This document shows, in pieces, positions 16,406 through 21,056 of a DNA stretch of 21,056 nucleotides. The notes below the pieces were generated by a model. That model searched no databases, was not told the origin of the DNA, and was given only the letters and a program-made list of their open reading frames with translations. The stretch spans positions 1 through 21,056 of the forward strand of contig JANNXV010000202.1 in NCBI GenBank assembly GCA_031409815.1, in the 5' to 3' direction. A program made the translations under genes and the position numbers. Numbering within the stretch: the stretch's first letter is position 1; the number at the start of each line of letters is the position of its first letter. This DNA is from JANLUX01 sp031409815 (GTDB taxonomy: Bacteria > Bacteroidota > Bacteroidia > AKYH767-A > OLB10).

Positions 16406-17092
16406 ATGCTAAAAAAAATTCTTCACATACTTGTAAAATGTTTTTTATGGTTCTTAGGACTTAGCATCCTCACCGTAATCATTTACCGTTTCGTTCCGCC
16501 ACCCATCACTCCATTAATGATTCAGCGTGTAGTGGAGCAAAAAATGGATGGAAAAGAAATGAAGCTCGAAAAAGACTGGCTTTCGTTAGATGAAATATCT
16601 CCCAGTTTACCTTTAGCCGTTATTACTGCCGAAGACCAGAAGTTTGAAGAACATTTTGGTTTCGATTTACAAGCAATTGAGAAAGCACAGAAGTATAACG
16701 AACGTCACAAAGGAAAAAAAACAAAAGGGGCAAGTACCATCAGTCAGCAAACTGCAAAAAATGTTTTTCTATTCCCGGTGCGTTCATGGATACGCAAAGG
16801 CTTTGAAGTGTATTTTACTTTTCTTATTGAAGTTTTCTGGAGCAAGGAACGCATCATGCAGATGTATCTCAACGTGATTGAAATGGGCCCTGGCATTTAT
16901 GGTGCGGAAGCTGCATCACAATATTATTTTCACAAACCCGCAAAAAAATTAAGTAATGCTGAAGCAGCTGCTATCGCTGCCATACTTCCTAACCCTTTAA
17001 AATGGTCGGCATCAAAACCTACTCCTTATATCACACGAAAAAAGGCTTGGATAGTCAGGTATATGAGATATATGGAATTAAAGGAATTTTAA
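16406..17092 (+). CDS. mtgA: Monofunctional peptidoglycan glycosyltransferase (GT51)
   Basis: The 228-aa product polymerises lipid II into glycan strands without a transpeptidase domain. One N-terminal membrane helix (about residues 8-27) is followed by a proline-rich FVPPPITPLM, then the GT51 motifs: AEDQKFEEHFGFD (catalytic Glu76), KGASTISQQTAKNVFL, WSKERIMQMYLNVIEMG, GIYGAEAASQYYF and the late NAEAAAIAAILPNP. The length (about 230 aa) and the N-terminal context match MtgA, and there is no PBP domain after residue 228. It should sit in the inner membrane facing the periplasm. The ATG at 16406 follows an inverted repeat, 95 bp after purL. It may be read from the purL promoter, as I see no good box of its own. 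Confidence 0.95.
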   Translation: MLKKILHILVKCFLWFLGLSILTVIIYRFVPPPITPLMIQRVVEQKMDGKEMKLEKDWLSLDEISPSLPLAVITAEDQKFEEHFGFDLQAIEKAQKYNERHKGKKTKGASTISQQTAKNVFLFPVRSWIRKGFEVYFTFLIEVFWSKERIMQMYLNVIEMGPGIYGAEAASQYYFHKPAKKLSNAEAAAIAAILPNPLKWSASKPTPYITRKKAWIVRYMRYMELKEF

Positions 17093-17098
17093 ATGATG

Positions 17099-17114
17099 TG
17101 CTGATATGCTGATA
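17099..17114. repeat. Tandem TGCTGATA repeat (two copies)
   Basis: TGCTGATA occurs twice in direct succession just after the mtgA stop, preceded by the similar GATG. Runs of TGCTGAT-type units are, from memory, seen between genes in other Bacteroidota. With only two copies here, chance cannot be excluded. Confidence 0.5.
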
Positions 17115-17135
17115 CAATTTCAATCAAATTAATTT

Positions 17136-17143
17136 TAACTTTG
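17136..17143 (+). promoter_or_regulatory. Bacteroidota -7 promoter element (TAACTTTG)
   Basis: TAACTTTG matches TAnnTTTG and lies 25 bp before the ATG at 17169. Transcription would start near 17150, downstream of the TTG at 17145 that opens the longer frame, so it supports the ATG start. It overlaps the right arm of a small 8-bp inverted repeat (17121-17128 and 17140-17147). Confidence 0.55.
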
Positions 17144-17168
17144 ATTGATCTTTAAGAACATAGATATC

Positions 17169-18041
17169 ATGAAACCTGCATTTGTTTTTATAGTCGTCAT
17201 TGTTTCTTTAGGTATAGGTTTTGCATCAGCCCAAACGTATCATCCATTTCCAACAACAACTGCAACCTGGGCTTACCAATTCCGCGATGATTTTGGTGTT
17301 CCAACAAACGATTATAATATCTGCATTATGGATGGTGATACCATGCTAAATAATCACGTTTATAAAAAAATAAATTATTCCGGAAGTAATCCTTGGTTTA
17401 CTTTTAGCGGATTCTATGCAATTCGAGAAATCAACAAGAGAATTTATGTTGCAGATACAACACCAGCGCAGGAATCATTACTTTATGATTTTAATGTTCA
17501 GGCTGGTGATACGCTCTTTAATGTGTATGGAAGCGATTCGATTAGTTTTTGTCCTAATGATACCGAAATTGTTTGGTATACTGATTCCGTTTTGTGCAGT
17601 GATGGATATCACATGGCTTATCACGTAGGCAATGCTCATATTGCAGAAGGAATAGGAAATATTTGGGGAGGAGATGTTGGTTCACCATTGTATTGTGCAA
17701 TTGTTTCAGGATATTTTTATTTTAATTGTTTTTCAGATTCAGCTACTCAATTTCCTCCTGGAGTCACAGGCTATTGTACTCCTGTTGGCTTACCGGAAAT
17801 AAAAAATAAAACTATTTCAATAAATCCTAATCCTTTTGTCAACGAATTAAAAATTGAAAATGCAGAGGTAAACATTGGAGGTTTTTTAAATGTTTATGAT
17901 GTTTTTGGACGCAAAGTTTATTCGGAGAATATCACTAATTCAACTATAGAAATATCAACTTCAAATTGGGAGAGTGATATTTATTTCCTTGAAATTGTTT
18001 CAGACAGTCAAAAATTTATTGTCAAAGTTGTTAAGCAATAA
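17169..18041 (+). CDS. Secreted protein with T9SS type A C-terminal sorting domain
   Basis: The 290-aa product has a signal peptide (MKPAFVFIVVIVSLGIGFAS, then AQ) and a C-terminal domain of about 75 residues (from ISINPNPF to the end) that is the type A sorting signal of the type IX secretion system: N-P-F, then LNVYDVFGRKVY, then IYFLEIVSDSQKFIVKVVK. The protein should cross the outer membrane and be released or attached to the surface, losing this tail. The middle 190 residues hold several cysteines and many aromatic residues but no domain I recognise. The frame is open to a TTG at 17145, but the signal peptide and the promoter box both favour the ATG at 17169. It is similar only in its tail to the cupredoxin at 19524. 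Confidence 0.85.
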   Translation: MKPAFVFIVVIVSLGIGFASAQTYHPFPTTTATWAYQFRDDFGVPTNDYNICIMDGDTMLNNHVYKKINYSGSNPWFTFSGFYAIREINKRIYVADTTPAQESLLYDFNVQAGDTLFNVYGSDSISFCPNDTEIVWYTDSVLCSDGYHMAYHVGNAHIAEGIGNIWGGDVGSPLYCAIVSGYFYFNCFSDSATQFPPGVTGYCTPVGLPEIKNKTISINPNPFVNELKIENAEVNIGGFLNVYDVFGRKVYSENITNSTIEISTSNWESDIYFLEIVSDSQKFIVKVVKQ

Positions 18042-18069
18042 TTTTTAGCAGACGTTTTTTTCATTCTTC

Positions 18070-18077
18070 TATATTTG
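18070..18077 (+). promoter_or_regulatory. Bacteroidota -7 promoter element (TATATTTG)
   Basis: TATATTTG followed by CGCC is the best TAnnTTTG match in the window. It lies 17 bp before the ATG at 18095 that opens the antiporter reading frame, upstream of the internal stop. The promoter is therefore placed for the full-length antiporter, which supports 18095 as the original start. Confidence 0.65.
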
Positions 18078-18094
18078 CGCCACTAAAAATTCTT

Positions 18095-19318
18095 ATGCAT
18101 CAAAGTCCCGCTGCCGTATTCCTTCTTCAATTAATTATTATCATTTTTACCGTAAGGCTATTTGGTTTTATTTTTAAGTAATTAAATCAGCCCACCGTTA
18201 TTGGTGAAATAATTGCTGGAATCGTTTTAGGCCCTTCTCTATTTGGAATGTTTTTTCCGGAAGCATGGCAGTTTGTTTTTCCGGCTGAGTCGTTTGCAAC
18301 ATTGCAGCAATTGAGCCAGTTGGGTTTAATACTGTTCATGTTTGTGGTCGGTATGGATTTTAATCACGAAGCATTGCGAGGGCTTGCTAAAGAAACTCTC
18401 ACCATCAGTTTATCAGGCATTATCATTCCTTTTATTTTGGGTTGTGGTTTTGCGCTATGCATTTATCAAAACCCTGAGTTAACCACCAATGCCTCTCCAT
18501 TAAGTTTTATTTTATTTACAGGAATTGCAATGAGCGTAACTGCTTTTCCGGTTTTGGTGAGGATATTGAAGGAACGCAACATGACCGATTCTCCACTCGG
18601 CATATTAGCCACTTCTATAGCAGCGGTAATTGACGTGGTGGCTTGGGTGGTGCTTGCATTGGTGGTTGCTATTGCCAATCATAGTTCATTGTTGCAGCCT
18701 GTTTATTTATTGCTGGCGCTTTCAGTTATTTTAGTGGTGTCAATTTATATAGTTAAGCCTTTCTGGACAAAATACTTCAGCCAGCACGATCCGCTAAGAA
18801 GAGCCTCGTTTTCTCTGGTAATTCTGGTATTGTTTTTATTTGCCTATGCTACCGAATTATCTGGCATACATGCTTTGTTTGGATCATTTATAGCCGGCAT
18901 TGTAATTCCTGATAAAGATAAAATCCGCGAAAAGCTCACTGAAAAAATTGAAACAGTAACCACCATGTTGTTGCTGCCTTTGTTTTTTGTAATTACCGGT
19001 TTACGTACGCAGATAAATTTAATCTCAAACCCTGATGCATTTTTGCTTTTGTTAATTGTTATGCTTGTTGCTTTCGCTGGAAAAATGGGAGGATGCATTG
19101 TGCCGGCTCGCATTGCCGGTAAAACCTGGAAGGAGTCTTTAAGCATAGGTGTGTTGATGAACACCCGAGGACTGATGGAGTTGGTAGTATTAAATCTAGG
19201 TTATGAAATGGGTATTTTATCTCAAACACTATTTACTGTTTTGACTTTGATGGCAATTATTTCAACCCTCATCACATCACCGCTTTTAAGTTTTATTGAG
19301 AAGAAAATAAAGAGCTAA
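18095..19318 (+). pseudogene. CPA2-type cation:proton antiporter gene interrupted by a nonsense codon
   Basis: Reading from the ATG at 18095, codons 1-28 give a first membrane helix ending RLFGFIFK. Codon 29 (18179-18181) is TAA. The same frame then continues with LNQPTVIGEIIAGIVLGPS and runs to 19318. In relatives the join reads K-K-(I/L)-G-Q-P-x-V-I-G-E-I, so a single AAA to TAA change explains it. The rest is a complete-looking CPA2 (KefB/NapA-like) transport domain: FTGIAMSVTAFPVLVRIL, HALFGSFIAGIVIPD, FVITGLRTQINL, GVLMNTRGLMELVVLN. At the active site the sequence is AAVIDVVAW, so the usual first Asp (or Asn) of the pair is Ile at 18629-18631 and the second Asp is kept. The open part from the first ATG (18248, 356 aa) lacks helix 1 and part of helix 2. 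It is a recent pseudogene, a sequence error, or a truncated gene. No TrkA or Usp domain follows. Confidence 0.8.
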
Positions 19319-19523
19319 GCAATTTTTATTTTATTCAATAAGAAATAATTTAAGCTTTATTTAAAGATTTTAGTTTTATGTCTTTAAGGTGTTCAGCTTA
19401 TTGAAGTAATATATTCCGGCTTATATTCTATTATTAAAAAAATATTTTTTGGATGCAACCATTATGCCTTTTTATTCGTCACTATAATAAACAAAACAAT
19501 TTTAAATCTAAAATCAAAAAACA

Positions 19524-20138
19524 ATGAAAGAAATCTACTTAAGTTTCTTTTGCTTTGTATTATTAATTAGTAATACAAAACAGAGCAAGGCGGCTACACA
19601 AAGCGTTTTGGTCACCAATTTTGCATTTACGCCAGCAAGTTTTGCTATAAATGTTGGTGATACAGTATTGTTTCTGTGGGGAAATGGTACTCATACCACA
19701 AGTTCCGCAACTATCCCTATAATGGCACAACCTTGGGATGCTCCAATGAGCATGAATAGCCCAGTGTTTATGTATGTGCCAACAGTTGCCGGAACGTATG
19801 ATTATGTCTGTTCATTTCATCCATCAATGGTGGCTTCATTCACCGTTAGTTCAGCTACCGGATTGGCAAGTATTCCTTCTCCGGTTCAAATTATGTTGAA
19901 TAGCAACAATCCGGTGTTGTCTGATTTAAATATTGATTTCTATTTAAGCAATTGTGGAATGGTTAAAATTGATTTGTTCAACATCATTGGCAATCATGTT
20001 CAGAATTATGTTTCTGAACAACTTAGTGCCGGTTTTTATAAACGAACAATTACTGTTGCAGAACTTACCAAAGGAATTTATTTTCTTGAAATGCAGTCTC
20101 AAGGAAATAGGATGACGAAAAGAATTGTTATTCAATAA
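19524..20138 (+). CDS. Secreted cupredoxin (amicyanin/plastocyanin-like) with T9SS sorting domain
   Basis: The 204-aa product has a signal peptide (about residues 1-23), a single cupredoxin domain (about 25-108) and a type A T9SS sorting tail (about 120-204, ending GIYFLEMQSQGNRMTKR and then IVIQ). The type 1 copper ligands are all in place: His57 (NGTHTT), Cys96, His99 and Met102 in CSFHPSM. The C-x2-H-x2-M spacing is that of amicyanin. It should bind copper and carry single electrons, outside the cell or on its surface given the sorting tail. Its electron partner is not visible nearby. The start is ATG, with no clear TAnnTTTG box in the 205-bp upstream gap. A strong terminator follows. Copper binding without redox work (for example, copper trapping) is an alternative. 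Confidence 0.88.
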   Translation: MKEIYLSFFCFVLLISNTKQSKAATQSVLVTNFAFTPASFAINVGDTVLFLWGNGTHTTSSATIPIMAQPWDAPMSMNSPVFMYVPTVAGTYDYVCSFHPSMVASFTVSSATGLASIPSPVQIMLNSNNPVLSDLNIDFYLSNCGMVKIDLFNIIGNHVQNYVSEQLSAGFYKRTITVAELTKGIYFLEMQSQGNRMTKRIVIQ

Positions 20139-20190
20139 GTATTCTTGTTCATTCTGTAAAAAAATCAACTTGCCAACTTTAGGGCTACAC

Positions 20191-20236
20191 GATAAGCACA
20201 TGTTTTTGAATTATAATCCATGTGCTTATCTTTTTT
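20191..20236 (+). terminator. Strong rho-independent terminator after the cupredoxin gene
   Basis: A perfect 12-bp stem, GATAAGCACATG (20191-20202) with CATGTGCTTATC (20219-20230), a 16-nt AT-rich loop, then six T (20231-20236). It lies 53 bp after the cupredoxin stop and 31 bp from the end of the convergent gene at 20267. There is no T-run on the opposite side, so it acts for the plus strand. Confidence 0.9.
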
Positions 20237-20266
20237 ATAACTATAGAAAAATGATTATTGATAGTT

Positions 20267-20830
20267 TCAAAATCCGACATTAAACCCAACCCTAATAATT
20301 GGATTTGTGTAAATGGAGTAACGGTCTTCTATAACATTCCATAAGGCCATTATAGAAATGTTGCTGTTTCCACCCATTGATTGCACATAACCTCCGCCTA
20401 ATAATAAACTGTAAATATTGGTACGGAAAACCCGGTAAGTTATATCATCATACACGTCTGTATTCAGTATTTCAAATTCGCTATAAGCCATCACACTTTC
20501 AATAATCCGATATTGGCCAAAAAGTCTTCCACCGTAACTGCTTGAAGTGTAGGTAGGAATGTAACGTTTATCCTTAACGTAAATATAAGTAGCTCCAACT
20601 CCGGCCGATAATTTATCAGTAAATCTATATCCTAATATGGGTGATACATCTACATAAGTAACACTTCCAAATTGCAAGCCTAAACTTCCTCCGGTAAATA
20701 AACGTTCCCTTAAAGGTCTTTTAGGTTGGTAGTTTGGGTTATTATATATTGTTTCCTGTGCATTCGAAATTGAAAAATGCATCAGCAAAACCAGAAAAGT
20801 AATTAAAATAAGAAATGGTGATTTTTTCAT
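20267..20830 (-). CDS. Small outer-membrane beta-barrel-like protein of unknown function
   Basis: The 187-aa product has a signal peptide (about residues 1-24, ending SNA before QE) and about eight alternating amphipathic strands rich in G, Y and aromatic residues (for example GGSLGLQFGS, LGYRFTDKLSAGVG, YGGRLFGQYR, SLLLGGGYVQ). It ends in Phe (RVGFNVGF), as outer-membrane barrels inserted by the BAM complex do. The size fits an 8-stranded barrel. I do not recognise a specific family or ligand. It is convergent with the cupredoxin gene and has its own TAnnTTTG box upstream on the minus strand. Confidence in the barrel is fair; no function can be assigned. Confidence 0.75.
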   Translation of the reverse strand: MKKSPFLILITFLVLLMHFSISNAQETIYNNPNYQPKRPLRERLFTGGSLGLQFGSVTYVDVSPILGYRFTDKLSAGVGATYIYVKDKRYIPTYTSSSYGGRLFGQYRIIESVMAYSEFEILNTDVYDDITYRVFRTNIYSLLLGGGYVQSMGGNSNISIMALWNVIEDRYSIYTNPIIRVGFNVGF

Positions 20831-20835
20831 AGTAT

Positions 20836-20843
20836 CAAAAGTA
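20836..20843 (-). promoter_or_regulatory. Bacteroidota -7 promoter element (TACTTTTG)
   Basis: On the minus strand TACTTTTG matches TAnnTTTG and lies 5 bp before the ATG at 20830. That is close, so either the leader is extremely short or the match is by chance. No -33 TTG is seen at the usual distance. Confidence 0.35.
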
Positions 20844-21056
20844 GCAACTTTTTCACTCTTTTAGGTTTATGGTATTGTCAAATTCTAATAAAAAAAATAG
20901 AACCATATTAAATTACACTACTGTCCGATAAAGATACAAAGGATATTATAGAATATTTTTATCAGAGTTAAAAGTTAGAGAAAGTGCTATAAAACGAAAG
21001 TAAGCCCCCATTTAAGAATCAAAAAGCAGGAGTTCGTTTTGTTTGGTAATTATTTT
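20844..21056. other. Right-edge stretch without a supported gene
   Basis: No complete gene is visible. From about 21000 the plus strand has a frame that stays open to the window end, but without a convincing start or recognisable residues. The motif ACTGTCCGATAAAG at about 20920-20933 recalls the ends of some Bacteroidota insertion sequences; with the other end outside the window I cannot support a call. Confidence 0.4.

Noticed and set aside
18844..19164. 106-aa minus-strand frame inside the antiporter
   Set aside because: It is a shadow of the plus-strand antiporter frame, which carries clear family motifs.
19319..19523. Possible promoter TATTTTTTG (19443-19451) and weak AT hairpins upstream of the cupredoxin gene
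   Set aside because: The spacing inside the box is one base too long for TAnnTTTG, the leader would be about 65 nt, and the hairpins have no GC core; such strings are expected by chance in AT-rich DNA.

Overview
The window is AT-rich, densely coded DNA from a member of the Bacteroidota. The evidence is two secreted proteins with the C-terminal sorting domain of the type IX secretion system, repeated upstream boxes of the form TAnnTTTG (the -7 element of this phylum), few Shine-Dalgarno-like sites, and many signal peptides ending in A-Q. The PurL is the short (about 745 aa) form. I cannot place it below phylum with confidence; a Chitinophagales or Sphingobacteriales relative is a guess.

Layout. 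298-2061 (-) is a long-chain acyl-CoA synthetase. It is divergent, across a 73-bp gap holding an 18-bp near-palindrome, from a two-gene unit at 2135-3668 (+): a nitronate monooxygenase-type flavin oxidoreductase and a hotdog-fold (DUF4442-like) protein. Two exported proteins follow (3749-4183 unknown; 4281-5495 thioredoxin-fold with a CHFC site), closed by a clear terminator at 5522-5545. From 14.0 kb leftward the minus strand carries two tandem paralogous multi-pass membrane proteins of unknown role (12637-13962, 11221-12489), then a tight run of APC amino-acid permease, YdfG-like short-chain dehydrogenase, GT-C-like membrane protein and lipoprotein amidohydrolase (11166 down to 5544; gaps of 11 and 6 bp, then a 4-bp overlap). 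Divergent from these on the plus strand are purL (14073-16310), mtgA (16406-17092), a T9SS cargo protein (17169-18041), a cation:proton antiporter gene broken by one in-frame stop codon (18095-19318), and a T9SS-exported cupredoxin (19524-20138). The window ends with a convergent small outer-membrane beta-barrel candidate (20267-20830, -), separated from the cupredoxin gene by a strong hairpin terminator.

The genes are mostly housekeeping or envelope functions, and I see no phage, CRISPR, secondary-metabolite or defence locus. What merits a second look: the nonsense codon in the antiporter and its unusual Ile-Asp active-site pair; the tandem paralogous membrane family with conserved motifs NDSRT, SG(L/V)IKE and VRYKVPAL; at least three unrelated inverted-repeat elements between genes from 12.5 to 16.4 kb, one placed almost symmetrically between two divergent promoters; and the T9SS cupredoxin with a full amicyanin-like copper ligand set. 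Three long frames in this window open at a TTG that is probably not the true start (purL, the 12637 gene and the 17169 gene); I give ATG starts that fit the promoter boxes.
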